From Pleurostoma richardsiae (taxonomy: Eukaryota; Ascomycota; Sordariomycetes; Calosphaeriales; Pleurostomataceae), in assembly GCA_030052745.1 (NCBI GenBank), contig JANBVO010000080.1:1-64000 (forward strand): a DNA stretch of 64,000 nt. The letters are read 5' to 3'. Under the pieces are notes generated by a model. It searched no databases. It had not been told where the DNA came from and saw nothing but the letters and a program-made list of their open reading frames with translations. This document shows positions 32,501 to 44,500 of this stretch, piece after piece. The position numbers and the translations under genes are program-made. Every line of letters starts with the position of its first letter. The stretch's first letter is position 1.

Positions 32501-35149
32501 GGCTCGGGGACGGCTCTGGGACGGCGGTGGGACGGGACGAAGAGAAAACAGATGCTCAAGGCCGGTCCCCCTATCCTTATAGCCCCACTGCTCCGGCAAT
32601 TGCCAGTACATTATCTCGCCAGATGGCCTTCCCGATGTAGCAGTGTACGCGTTGAGCCCGCATTTACCTCCCACTTGGATGCATGTCCTGAGCCAATAGG
32701 AACGAAAGCCGGCCGGATGCAGCTGCACACCGACTGGTTGGTTGCTTGCCAAGCCTAGAATGGTGGGATTGGTTCGGCTTGGCCGCTTTCCGAACAACAC
32801 TCGCGAATCAGGCAGCAATAAAGCTCAACGACTGTGTCCTGATACGAAAAGACATGCTGTTCCGGCTGTAGTCGAAATATGAGACATTAAGCAATGCGCC
32901 ACTGGGCGTGGGGGACAACATGTAGGTAAGAACAGTCCGCTGTTAGGCCAACTTCCTTTCGTCCAAGATCGCGGTACTGACGTGAAATATTCTCCATGAG
33001 GTACAATAAGAGAAAGTTCAACTGGCGTCTGAAGCAGTTGGCAAGAGAGTGCCACCCTCCTAATGAGGGGCTAAGTTCTTTCCTGACCGACAATTATGCG
33101 CAGGACCGAGGTTTAGTTCGCATGCTAGGCTCTATGGTTCTCGTTGCAACCCGTAAACAATAGCATCGCTACAAGATAAAGAGTAATCTGGAATAACCGC
33201 GTCAAAAACCATTCCTGGGTGGGCGGCCTTCGCTGGGCGACGCCTGACAACTGTTCTCTTCTCTAAATATTTGGTGGATATCAGAAAATTCTCTTCGATT
33301 CAACGGCGTCGTACGACACCTCTAACTGTTCAGTTGCTATTTTCAGGATACTGTTAGAGATCAAGTTTCTTGATGCTCTCTTTGAACTTCTCTCCCGAAG
33401 TTGTTACTACACAGTAACTTGTGGTTGAGAGTCACTGTCCCAGAAGGAATGACTATCAACGATCCTTTTCCTTTGTTGTCTTGGGCGACTACAGTACTGC
33501 AGGGATGCTGTGTTAGCTGAATCCGGACAATGCAGAGGTTGAGAATGCCAGCATCAGGCTGAACCATGCGAGGTGTTCAGTCATAATTTGCTCGCCTATG
33601 TTGAAAAGGCCTGGAGAAGATGGATAATAGGATGGGGTGGGTGTTCACGGATAATGAAAGCTTCTGTGTGTGCCGAACGACGTTAATCGCAAAGGTGTTG
33701 CCATTTCACCTCCCTCGGACGACAACATTCTGTAGTGGTGGCGGGATCGTGTTCTGGACGAATCTGAACTCGGGGTTAATGTGTAGCAGTGTTTTTACTT
33801 TATAGTGCCGTGTTCGGCTAATATGAGGGAACCTAATAGTGTCTCTGATGTTAGCCTTTGACCTGTAAATAAAGGCCCTAAAATACTCCTTCCGGCCGGT
33901 CTGCCCGCCTATATCTCTGGTCCCCTTCCTCTCCACAGGTACGGACCCGGTGTAACGGTGGATCGACAACCATGGTGGATGGATAGTATTATCGACGACT
34001 TTACAGTATATCATGGAGCCGGTAGCACAGCAATCATGAGGATGCAGACTCACTGATTGGCTCGACGCCAGACTGGGAGAGGAAAACTGGTCCGCAGTTC
34101 GACGTGGAGAAGAGCGGGAGTATATAATTCGCTAGACGCTCATGATCCAACCGCTACGGTTGTCTGAGAAGCACCGATGGAAGGTTTTCGAAAAACCTCT
34201 GCGACCCTTCCGATATGGAAGTTTAGAGACCGATGCGCGGATACTTTGGGCCGTGGACTTGATGGAGCCCAAAGGGAAGGAAGCTGTTGCCCTAAGGAGA
34301 ACAGGGCTGACTGTATTTCCGGACTCAAGCGGGAGACAAGGGCTTACCTCTCCACAGTGGACAAATGCGGAAGGGATGATTGGGCGCAACAAGAGAACCT
34401 CCTACGTAGAATGTAGATGGGAGAGCCTCGGCATGGTGAGGTAGTATGGGTAGAACCGTGGAATTCGGCGAACGGGTGCGAGGATGCTATTCTGTTTCTT
34501 GAGCTGCTTCTGCAGTGCCTCGCCGTTGTTTGTCCGTCCTCAGCATCACAGGCCTGCGCGCACTGCGTCATTGCTCCTCTGTAGGCATTTCCAGGTGGCT
34601 ACTCAGGGTGAACAGGGCAGCGGCGAGCGCATACTCAGTTCTTCTTCTTCTGCCCAGCCTCCGCCGTGAGCTTGCAGGCGCGTTCCTCCCGTTTAAGTGC
34701 CGTTTCCCTCTCCATCTCGGCTCCTGCATCGTGCCGCGGGGTAATGATCAGCTCTCGGAGTCATTGCGCGATATGCGCAGGAACCATTACCGTTAAAGGC
34801 CGTTACGCTCTAGTCCTGATTAGTTATTTCGAAATGTATTTGATTAGACCTGGAGGAGTGGAGAACGGTCTGCCACTGACTGGGATGAGGGTCATTATCC
34901 TTCGTGTACCTGGTGCCCGGAAGAAAAGTAGCGAGGTATCTTTGTTCCACAGTCTATCGCGTGAGGTAGTATCAACACCAGCTCAAAGCCACACCCTCAT
35001 TGGCGCGTCCACCCAATACACCCGGCCAGGAATAACTTAAAATCTCCGCTTTTCCGGCATCTCTCGGAGAGTGTTCCAATTTTCAACCGCCCTCAAATTT
35101 TGTAACGCTGTTGTAATTCCAGGCGCGTTTCTCAGACTATCTACCCGAA
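32501..35149. other. 2.6-kb region without supported gene
   Basis: Separates two divergently oriented methyltransferase loci. Several short frames exist on both strands but none has family motifs, convincing start or splice structure. Confidence 0.4.
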
Positions 35150-36731
35150 ATGGCAGATACTGAGGGTTCGGTACCATCTATTCCTGTACAGCATACGCCA
35201 GAGGACAACGCGCCGACACCGAACCCCCCAGCAGCTCAAGCGCAGCAGGGCTTGGTCGAAGTCGATGATGACCTTGTAATAATGAAGCCAGCGTCCCATA
35301 CTTTGGGTGGCACGTACTGGGACTGCCTCGTTCAGTTGAACGATAATGATTCGGCAATCGGTGACACTGCGTGAGCCGCCCTCATCGAACATCCTTGTCG
35401 ACATGTGCAACTGACATGAATGGGGAGTGACAAGCTCGTCTACACCGCATCCCTAGCATCAAGCGTCGTTGATTATCCTGTCGAGCATGGCTGTCGTTAT
35501 TACGCCTTTCGGGCCGGGAGTAAATCGGCCTCTTGCCAAAAGCCTCGCACAAACCGCTGACAGCTCTATCAGGGTACACGCGACCAAACGACGAGGTGAG
35601 CGCGCGTGTCACAACGCTCCAGGCAGTATGACCAGGCCAGACATTGGACAACGTTCTGATGGTGTCTCCCAAAACTCATCGGCGGACTCCATCTTGCGCC
35701 GATCGACAGAGACAAGACGCGGTACGTTCTAGATATTGGAACGGGAACGGGTATTTGTAAGGCACAAGACCCTGCTCGATCAGTATGTTTACTTATTATT
35801 ATACTCAAAGGGTCTATCTCGATTGCCGACGAATTTCCTGAAGTTGTCGTAAGAATCGTCCCCTTTCACCGCTGATCCCTCTCGTCTGTTCAGTCTCCGC
35901 CTTGTTGGGCTCTTCGCTGACACTATGACCATCCGCCTCCTTATCTTAGGTCATCGGAAACGATATTAGCGCTCATATGCCTACCTTTGTTCCGCCAAAC
36001 GTCAAGTTCGAGGTCGACGATGTTGAGAGCCCGTGGCTTTATGAGACTAAATTTGACTGGATATTTTGCCGATATATGGCAGCCAGCATCTTCGACTGGT
36101 CTAAACTGGTCAATACCACTTATGACTTCGCTTGCAACCCTTCTTTGCTCTTTGCCTCTTATGAAGCTAGATTCCTGTTTCTATGGGCATAGGCTAATTT
36201 CTATAACGAGCAGAAATTTGGAACCGGGCGGCTGGGCTGAGTTCGAGGACTTCGACTCGCAGTATTACTCAGAGGATGGTTCTTTGAAGCCCGATGACCC
36301 GCTGCTCGTTTGGATTTCCACTCTTCTGGATGCCGCGCGATCGCTGAACCGGGACCCAAACCCTGGCTCAAAGCTCAACCTTTGGGTTACAGATGCTGGA
36401 TTCAGGAATATCGTCCATAAGAAGTACAGAGTTCCGATTGGCCCCTGGGCTAAAGATCCTGTACTCAAAGAGGTTGGTAGGCATAACTACGTGCAAATCG
36501 ATGGGGGACTCGAGGGGCTCTCTTTGAGGCTGTACACCAGTGTCTTGAACTGGAAGGAGGAGGAGGTCCTCGTTCTCCTATCACAGGTGCGGAAGAGCCT
36601 AAGAAATCCAAATATCCACGCGATGTTTGACCTGTGAGTTTTGCTGCGATCTGTTCGTCTCGACAAGCTCGCAAACCTGCGCTGATCTCTCTCCCAGTCA
36701 TGTTGTCTATGGCCAGAAGGTGGAAACGTAA
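35150..36731 (+). pseudogene. Second LaeA-like methyltransferase, apparently decayed
   Basis: Family blocks appear in order: an acidic N-terminus from ATG 35150 (donor at 35371), VVDYPVEHGCRYYAFRAG (35464-35519), RYTRPNDE, LIGGLHLAPIDRDKTRYVLDIGTGTGI (SAM motif, near 35675-35760), ADEFPEVV, VIGNDISAHMPTFVPPNVKFEVDD, WIFCRYMAASIFDWSKL, NLEPGGWAEFEDFD, KYRVPIGPWAKDPVLKEVG, and a last exon HVVYGQKVET ending at 36731. Two joins fail: upstream of LIGGLHLAP the frame meets TGA or needs a one-base shift at an AAAA run, and between SKLVNTTYD and NLEPGG (about 36120-36215) I find no splice pair that keeps frame. These defects suggest a pseudogene; unusual splicing is the alternative. Confidence 0.65.
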
Positions 36732-37275
36732 GCCTTTCTAAAGGGTGTATTCTTGTTTCATTTGTTACCGACTGTTTCCGTACCTATCGCCGGGTCAACT
36801 CGTCTATAGACAATGAATAGCTACAGTTGTGTTTTGCATAGCGCGTGGTGTTATGTGTCTTATGTGGGATTTCTATCTGTCCTTCGTTGAATGCTGACGT
36901 CCATCCACTGAAGATAGAGTGTGGGTTAAACATACATTGACTTTATTTATCGAACGTGAACACCGGGTTGGGATTTTCTCCTACGCTCGTTATCTGGATC
37001 GTACAGTTTTTCCGATACATAGTATTTGCACTCCTATGACTAGTCGTTAGGAAATTTCGGCGCTGCTAACACCGCCGCAGAGGGGGAGAAAATTGTTTTC
37101 ATTCCTCCACCTAACGCTATAAGATATCTTCTGTCATTATTGCACTATGTAATTAGCACCCCGCACGGCGACGCTGAAGTCATTTCTATATCCGTCACTA
37201 ACGAGGTACTTGTGAATTTCAACAACTATCCAGTCCACTACCACGTGAGATACGCCCAACTTTACGGGTGATCTC
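36732..37275. other. Convergent intergenic region
   Basis: 544 bp between the 3' ends of the methyltransferase relic and the nucleoside hydrolase. No feature supported. Confidence 0.4.
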
Positions 37276-38268
37276 CTACGTGGAGCAGATTGTATTCACT
37301 AGCAAGTCCAGAAATCTTTGGGAATCTATATCAGAGGCGGCTTTGATGACTGGTAAATGAGTCCAAGTGAACTTCTCCCTCCTATCCACGATTGTCTGAC
37401 CTAGCGACAACTTGCTGGTCGTCTCTACCGCAACTCTGACGGGCTCAAAAGTCATGATTTCTGGATCAAGCAATGTCGCGACGGCGGTCGAGTCGATTGT
37501 AGTGCACCAGGTGTTAAAGTTCAAGCTATGACCCCATTCAATGACGCCCAGGAGGAAGGCAGCTGCAGGAATCCCGCGGTCTTTCGCTTTCGCCAGCTCC
37601 TGAAGATGCTTGCTCGAGAATTCGACGTCCGGACGCGTAGCGACGTCCAGTCCAAGAGCAAACAGGTTGAATCCAGCCTTAAAAACCATATCTGCGGCTT
37701 CGGGGTCGACGTAGACATTCCATTCCGAGACGGGATTGTCGCCGGTGCTCCGCGTAGAGCCGGTAGCGTGGAAACCAAAAGATCCAGCGATACATAACAC
37801 CCTGTCGACTTTCGACGGGAGGGACGGATCTTTCATCACAGCCAGCGCAATGTTCGTCAGCGGGCCAAGACAGAGGATGTTGAGTTTTGATAACCCCCCC
37901 GACGCGTTGAACACGGCGTTTGTTGTGTCGATAATAACGTCGGGGGCGAATCGTGGGTCCTCAATAAGCGGTGAAACCGCGATTCCCAGCTCGCCCAGGC
38001 CGTCGACACCATGTGAGAACGGATCCCTTGGGTACGGCCGGACGAGCGGCGTCTGCCTCCCTTTTGCCACAGGAATCTTCGCCGCCTCCGGTCGCGATGA
38101 GAGGGTCAAAATCTTGAGCGCATTCTGTGCGCAAGCGTCCGCCTGCAAGTTGCCTGACACGGTAGTGATGGCATGGACTCGTAACCGCGCAGACGAAAGG
38201 GCGAAGAGGATTGCCACGGAATCGTCAATCCCTGGATCGCAGTCGATGATGACGTCCATTAGGGGCAT
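37276..38268 (-). CDS. Inosine-uridine-preferring nucleoside hydrolase family protein
   Basis: A single exon of 330 residues, the normal length. The N-terminal IIDCDPGIDDSVAILFAL is the family's calcium-binding DxDxxxDD cluster. LCLGPLTNIALA, GSFGFHATGSTRSTGDNPVSEWNVYVDPEAADMVF (with the Asn-Asp substrate contacts) and the C-terminal IDSTAVATLLDPE (a further Ca/ribose ligand Asp) complete the active site. It should hydrolyse the N-glycosidic bond of a ribonucleoside to base and ribose. A second Met at residue 4 is an alternative start. It is divergently paired with a sugar transporter. Confidence 0.92.
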   Translation of the reverse strand: MPLMDVIIDCDPGIDDSVAILFALSSARLRVHAITTVSGNLQADACAQNALKILTLSSRPEAAKIPVAKGRQTPLVRPYPRDPFSHGVDGLGELGIAVSPLIEDPRFAPDVIIDTTNAVFNASGGLSKLNILCLGPLTNIALAVMKDPSLPSKVDRVLCIAGSFGFHATGSTRSTGDNPVSEWNVYVDPEAADMVFKAGFNLFALGLDVATRPDVEFSSKHLQELAKAKDRGIPAAAFLLGVIEWGHSLNFNTWCTTIDSTAVATLLDPEIMTFEPVRVAVETTSKLSLGQTIVDRREKFTWTHLPVIKAASDIDSQRFLDLLVNTICST

Positions 38269-38772
38269 GCATGAGGATATTACTGCGCTGGTTATCGTGC
38301 CCGACGTTTATGTATGGTTGAAATTGCGTCTAAAGGTTCATATTTCTTGCGGCCTTCAGGGAGGGAGGCTCGACGCAGGTAGCGGGAATGGCGGCGTTTG
38401 CCGGCTTCGGAATGATAAGCAGATCACGCGAAGGATTCGCCGCTCTTAGCACTAAGAATCTATCAGGAGGTGCTACTCGGAGGACCAGTCTCGTCCCATG
38501 GACATTAGCGCCGCCGTATCGCTATGCCACAGCAGATTCGGGGTGTGCCGGTGGATGATTACCGGCCGGCACCCTTATCTTGACTCCTTCGCGCCGCGGG
38601 CAACAGGCTCAAGTAAAGAAGGCACGCCATATAAAGCCCGGCGCTCAGACCCTGACGAGATGGACTTCTGTTGAAAAGCTAAGTCCTATCTCCCATGGCC
38701 TTTATGGTGTCATGAAGTCGAGGTCTGGTCCAAGATAATTGACATCGATAGCAGAAAGATTATATCGGCACG
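38269..38772. promoter_or_regulatory. Divergent promoter: nucleoside hydrolase / sugar transporter
   Basis: A 504-bp shared upstream region. It contains an inverted pair GTGCCGG ... CCGGCAC within about 38545-38575, a symmetrical site that could bind a zinc-cluster dimer. Confidence 0.5.
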
Positions 38773-40315
38773 ATGTTCCCTACAAGTAGATTCGTCTCTA
38801 ATAACCACCTGGTTATCATGTTCCTGGTATTCGCGACGGCCGTATTCAATGGCTGCACCCAGGGATATGACCAGAGCATGATGAACAATCTGAACCTATA
38901 CGACACTTATGTTAACTGTCGGTTCTTGCCACCCCTTCAGTCCTCGGGCTAGATATCGCTGACTCACAAGGACTTTCGCCATAGATTTCAATCTCGATGA
39001 CAACCTACTGGGCTTGAACGTTGCATTGATCAACGCTGGATCCGTGTTCGGCGGTCTGTTCGCTGGTCAGGTCTGTGACAGATGGGGACGCCGAGCCGGC
39101 ATCGCCTTGGCAGCGGCGCTGACACTCGTTGGTGTCATCATCCAGGCTGCGGCCGTCCACGAGTCCATGTTCTGCATCGGCCGCTTCCTACTGGGTGCGT
39201 CTATCACGGTGAACGGCGCTGCAGCCCCAACATGGGTCATGGAGATGGCGCATCCCAAATACCGCGGCATCCTCGGCGGCATGTACATGGCCATCTGGTA
39301 TTTCATCGCGACCATCGTTTCGGGCATCTCAATCGGGACCTACTTCTACGAGACAACCTGGACATGGCGTGGTCTTGCCATCGGGCAACTCGTGCCTAGC
39401 CTACTAGCGTTGTCCTTGCTGCCGCTTGCTCCTGAGTCGCCGAGATGGTTGATCTGTCAGGACCGCCACGAGGAGGCTTTGGCCCTACTAGCCACCCTGC
39501 ATGGCGGCGGCAATCCCGAACATCCTCTTGTTCAGGCAGAGTACCATGAGATCACCTCGGTACTGTCTTACGAGAAGTCCCTCCCTGCGCAGTCCTTCAA
39601 GACACTAATCAGCCCGTCCACCAACCTGCGCCGGTTTTTGATCGTCATCGTACTCAACATCTCGGCGCAGGTCATCGGATCTAACATCATCTCATCCTTC
39701 ATCGGCGTCGTACTTGAGTCCGCGGGCATCACCGACACTCACCAACAACTGCTCATCAACTTAGGTATGAACATATTCAACTTCGCCTGTGCCGTCGCGG
39801 GCTCCTTTGCTATGGAGAAGCTGGGGCGCAAAGGTATGCTCTTTGGCACGACCTGCTTCATGACGCTGTTGCTCGTCCTTATGGCCGTCCTCTCTGCTCT
39901 GTTCGGCGGCGGCGGGAACGTCTCGGCTAGCAATGGCATGGTGGCTATCATCTACCTCTTCCTCGGCGCGTATAGCTTCGCCTGGACGCCCCTGACGTTT
40001 GTGTACCCCATCGAAATCCTAAACTACACACAGCGGACCAAGGGCCTCGCCGTCGGCCAGATGGCGTGCTACGCATTTGGGTTCGTGAACCAGTACACCA
40101 CGCCCATCGCGATCGACAGCATCGGCTGGAGATACTACGCCATTAATGCCGCGTGGGATGTGGTCATCTGCATCATCATCTGGTTCTTCTTCGTAGAGAC
40201 CAAGGGTCTGGCACTGGAGGAGGTCGATGAGTTGTTCGATGGCACGATTCATGCTGAGGGAGTCTTTGTTGGCCGTGGAGATAATGTGACGACCAAGGCT
40301 GATGAAGCTGCTTGA
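38773..40315 (+). CDS. MFS sugar transporter (hexose/lactose permease-like)
   Basis: Exons 38773-38917 and 38985-40315 give 491 residues with 12 predicted membrane segments. Sugar-porter signatures are clear: NGCTQGYDQSMMNN in segment 1, GQVCDRWGRRAGI (loop 2-3), IGRFLLGASITVNGAAAPTWVMEMAHPKYRGILGG (loop 4-5, PESPR-type motif follows as LAPESPRWLICQ), EKLGRKGMLFG (loop 8-9) and FFVETKGLALEEVDELF at the end. Likely plasma-membrane proton-coupled sugar uptake. The divergent pairing with a nucleoside hydrolase hints at ribose or nucleoside-derived sugar use, but the substrate is not readable. The splice join restores the conserved DTYVNYFNLDDN context. Confidence 0.92.
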
Positions 40316-41219
40316 TAGAGCGTCCTTCATTAGGTAGTGACATTTGCGCAACGGTGAGTCTCATCAACAGACCCAGTGTCGTTGCTCAATAGCGTCCATG
40401 TTTGAGATAGATAGATATGGACTCGATGTCGTGACAGCATGTCCTGGTATGTAACAGCTTTAAGCCCTGTTGATTAGGAGTAATGGAAGAGCCTGGACGA
40501 TGGAGCAAGTGGCAAGGCAAAATATCAGAGGAAATGATAAGCTCTTGGTATCTAATCGTTTCTGTCAAGCAGACGGCCAGAAGCATGAGTATGAAGGGTT
40601 TGGCCATCGCCACCCATGTTCGCTCGGGGGTAACCGGACCGGATGATTCAACGAAGGCAAAAAGGGGGCTCTCTGCCCCTGAACATGCCACTGGCAAACG
40701 ACAAAAGATACCACGTGCAGCAAGTGATGCAGCAAGTAACTGAAGGAGCAAGCTACTAGTTGTCAAATATCAACCGATGTGGGATCATCGAGTCCGTATT
40801 TGCCGACATCGGATTCCTGAGCTCATGGAGGAGAGAAACTTGTCCTCGGAGGGAACAGTACGAAGCAGTAGCTCCGGCCGTCTTCCTCGGCGATGCCCTC
40901 AAAAGAGAAAAGGGCCACCGAAAGATCAGCTGACCACATTACGCCCAGACAATCCGGTACCCGAAAGCGTTTCCAGGCGCGCGCGCTAGCCAGCACCTCA
41001 GGAGCGATCCCTCGTGGGTGTCAGTCGCCGTACGCTCGCCCAACTGCAGTCTCCCAACTGCAGTCTCCGGTGGTACGACCCCTACAAGTGCAGGTCTAAT
41101 TAGGCAACACGAGCCGGGCCCGTCGCCGAGGACCCCTGTCCATCATCCAACAAATATCCATGGTCGGGGGCAAGCCCGCTCCTACACCTTATAGCGTGAA
41201 AAAACTTGCTGGGCGCAAT
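40316..41219. other. Intergenic region
   Basis: No supported gene. A 14-bp direct duplication (CAACTGCAGTCTCC) occurs near 41040-41067. Confidence 0.4.
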
Positions 41220-41568
41220 CTTATCAGATCCGTACTTGATCTTATCAGATCGATCTAATCAGATGCCCCTGCAGCATCTGCCCCATTGGCACGTTTATGC
41301 CGCATGCTACTTTACATTGTATGCAGAATGCGACACCGCAACTTAACGCGGTCCACCCGCAGCAGTTGATACCATCACCCGATTTAATCGGGGGCCCATG
41401 TGGGCTGGTAACCAAGATGACTAGAGATCCACGCCGTAGATCGGACATGGCTCTACTGTAGCCGTCATGGGGTTGTTGATATATAAGCGCTCAATGTTAT
41501 AAGTTGACATGGACCCCTCGGCACCATCAATATGTCCACCGCATCCTGATCGCTCCCTTCCCCTTATC
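41220..41568 (+). promoter_or_regulatory. Subtilase promoter with GATA-factor sites and TATA box
   Basis: CTTATC (reverse complement of GATAAG) occurs at 41220-41225, 41241-41246 and 41563-41568; the first two lie in a repeated CTTATCAGATC 21 bp apart. HGATAR sites are the known targets of the fungal nitrogen regulator AreA, which often controls secreted proteases. A TATA-like ATATATAAG lies at about 41479-41487, some 110 bp before the ATG. Confidence 0.5.
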
Positions 41569-41597
41569 AGCCTACAGATCCTCAACACAGGTCCATC

Positions 41598-44500
41598 ATG
41601 GGTGCCGTGAAGTCACTCGTTTTCTTGGCATCACTATCACTCTGCGGAAATGTGCTTGGAGATTCCCCGTTTGACTCGGGTAACCACAATCACGGGAGGT
41701 ACATTGTCAAATTTTCTCAGAACGGGTCGACCAAGTTTAAGAGAAGTGATGGAACCCATGTAGGTGATACCTACTTGACAAACTTATTTGTCTATTACCT
41801 TGCTAGTAACTAAGCCTATGATGCAACCTGATAGGACTCGACTGCCTTCTACTCCACTCTTAGTAGCAATGGCAAGAACGCGAGCCCTGGCCTATCCTTC
41901 AACTCACATATCTTCTCTGGCGTATCATTTAATCTTGAGAACTCTGACAACCAAACCATTGCTGACATCCAAGCTCTCCCTGAAGTGGAAACAATCTGGC
42001 CTGCCGCTCTCTACTCTATACCGGTCACGGGAAGTGCCACTGTGATAGACAATGTCACCTACTCACCTTGGACTGCCCATAACGACACAAACGTTGCCCT
42101 TATGCAGGCTCGCGGCTTTCTCGGCGATGATACCATTATTGCTTTCATCGACAGTGGTATAGACTATACCCATCCGGCTCTAGGCGGCGGCTTCGGGCCT
42201 GGTTACAAAGTAGAGTCAGGATATGACCTGGTCGGCGATGACTACGTCGCTGGAGGGGAATTGAGCCCCGATGATGACCCTATGGACTGCCTTGGACACG
42301 GAACTCACACCGCTGGCATTGCCGCGAGTGGTGACTCATTAGTCCCTGGCGTTGCACCTAATGCTCGGCTTCGATCCTACAAAGTTTTCGGCTGCAGCGA
42401 CGGGACTCTTGAAGATGTCATAGTTGCAGCCTTCCTCCAGGCTTATGAGGAAGGTGCTGACATTATCAGTGCCTCACTGGGCTCTGATAGAGGATTCTCC
42501 GATACTCCGATGGCTGAGGTTGCTACCGCCATCGCTGCTGAGGGTGTCTTTGTCTCTATTGCTGCGGGCAACAGTGGCGCAAACGGTGTGCTAAAAGCCT
42601 ACATTTATTCGGTTGACAGATCGGCTAATCCATCCTCCAGGTCCTTTCTACACCAGCAGTGGCGGGAACGGGTACGGCAGCATCGCGGTTGGGAGCGTGC
42701 AAGCTGAAGACTGGGTCGGTTTTACTACCGTTGCTTCCTCCAGCAGCGGGGAGGAGCGCGAGATCGTAAGCAATACGACGATCCGAGACAGGGTACGGCA
42801 CTGATCAGCAATGATAGGTCTACTTGAGTGCGGAGCTCACGCAGTTTCGTATAAACGGCACTATTTCAGCCTATGTACCGCCTGACGCCCGCAACCTCAC
42901 AGCTTGCTCCTTTTCTTTACCGTCCGCCCCGAGCGGAGACCTCTACGTGATTCCGTGAGTCGCACTATCGTCACGGTAATCCACCCTTGCTGATGGCAAA
43001 AGCCGGGGAACTTGCCTGTCGCAGGTTCAGGATAGCACATTGTATGGAAAGGCATCGTATGTTTTCTATATCCTAAACGGGTCGGACTGGGAGGTACCTG
43101 ATCGGGAGGTCTACTCTAGCGAGCAACCTGCAGGCTGTGAGTTTAACTCCCGGTCGCCATTGACGTTCAGACTAACAGCACCTTTTCCTAATGCACAGCC
43201 GCTGTGATTCTTTACGATGACGGCAACTGGCTCTTAAACCAGGTTGAAAGTGGCTACACTGTCAACTTTACGTTCGCGGATGACCATGCGTCCGTCGGCA
43301 TTCCCCGCGCCTCATACCTGAATGGCAGGATCAACGATTACAGCTCCTGGGGTCCGACCCTTGATGGCAGAATGAAGCCAGAAATTTCCGCCCCAGGTAT
43401 CACTATCTAAGTAAGCCCTTGAAATGCCATCCTCTAACTAATTACCACTCTGTGTTTAGGTGGTTCTATCCTGTCTACATGGCCTGGGGGGACATGGGCT
43501 ACGTACTCCGGTACTAGTATGGCATGCCCTTATGTACGTTCCGACAGTGAAAAGGCCAAGAGGAGTTTTCTGTTAATGCCTAATCTAGATCTCGGGCGTT
43601 GCAGCGCTGTTTTTCGCATCTCGTGGCGGCCGCTCCTCCTTAGGGGCGGATGGGGCTTTGATCGCTCGAGAGAGAATCATTTCTAGTGGGAAACCGGTTC
43701 TCTACAATGATGGCACAAATAGTCTCGCGTGAGGATTCCCTGTCTGACAACCATTCATGGGTCAGTAATTCTCACAAGTTGGAAAAAGGTCTGTGGCAAA
43801 ACAAGGCGCCGGCCTAGTTGATGCCCAGAAAGTCATTGAGTACATGACATCTGTGAGCCCCGCGAATCTGAATCTCAACGACACGGTACATTTCCAAGGA
43901 ACACACGAGGTCAGCGTAAGCAACGCTGGTGATGAGCCTGTCACGTATCGTTTCAGCCACGAGCCTGGCGTTACGATTCAGACCAAATCTGCCGGTACCG
44001 CGTGGGTCACACTTGAGCCTCCTTATTCGAGCGGGAATGGCAACGTTGCCGACGTATCCTACTCCGCTGTGAAGCTCACTGTTGGGCCCGGTGAAACAGC
44101 TAACTTAGGTCTTCAGTTTACAGAACCTGCATCTGTCAACGCAAGCTATCTACCGGTGTATGGCGGCAGAGTCCTACTGACTGGATCGAATTCAGAGGTT
44201 ATCGCCGTGACGTACATGGGTAATGATAAGAGAGGCAACATCCCCTTGTGAAAAGCCGTACTGACCTTAAGGGTTCTAGGAATCAAGGGAAGCGTCTACG
44301 CCAGCGACATCTGGGAGATGGAGCGAGGTGTTCCGATGTATCTCAGCGGATACGGTGGACTCATCGAAGAGGGCCACAACTACACTTTCGACGACGGCTC
44401 TGATGTACCTCAGCCATACTTCAACGTCCTATGGTCAACCCGGGAGATCAGTTTTGATGTATGGGCCATGGTGCACCTAATAAGCGATACACTGTTCAGC

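Noticed and set aside
32360-32818. Longer start for the LaeA-like protein upstream of 32500
   Set aside because: The added residues show no family similarity; MADETTEN fits the acidic N-terminus seen in relatives and in the second copy (MADTEGS).
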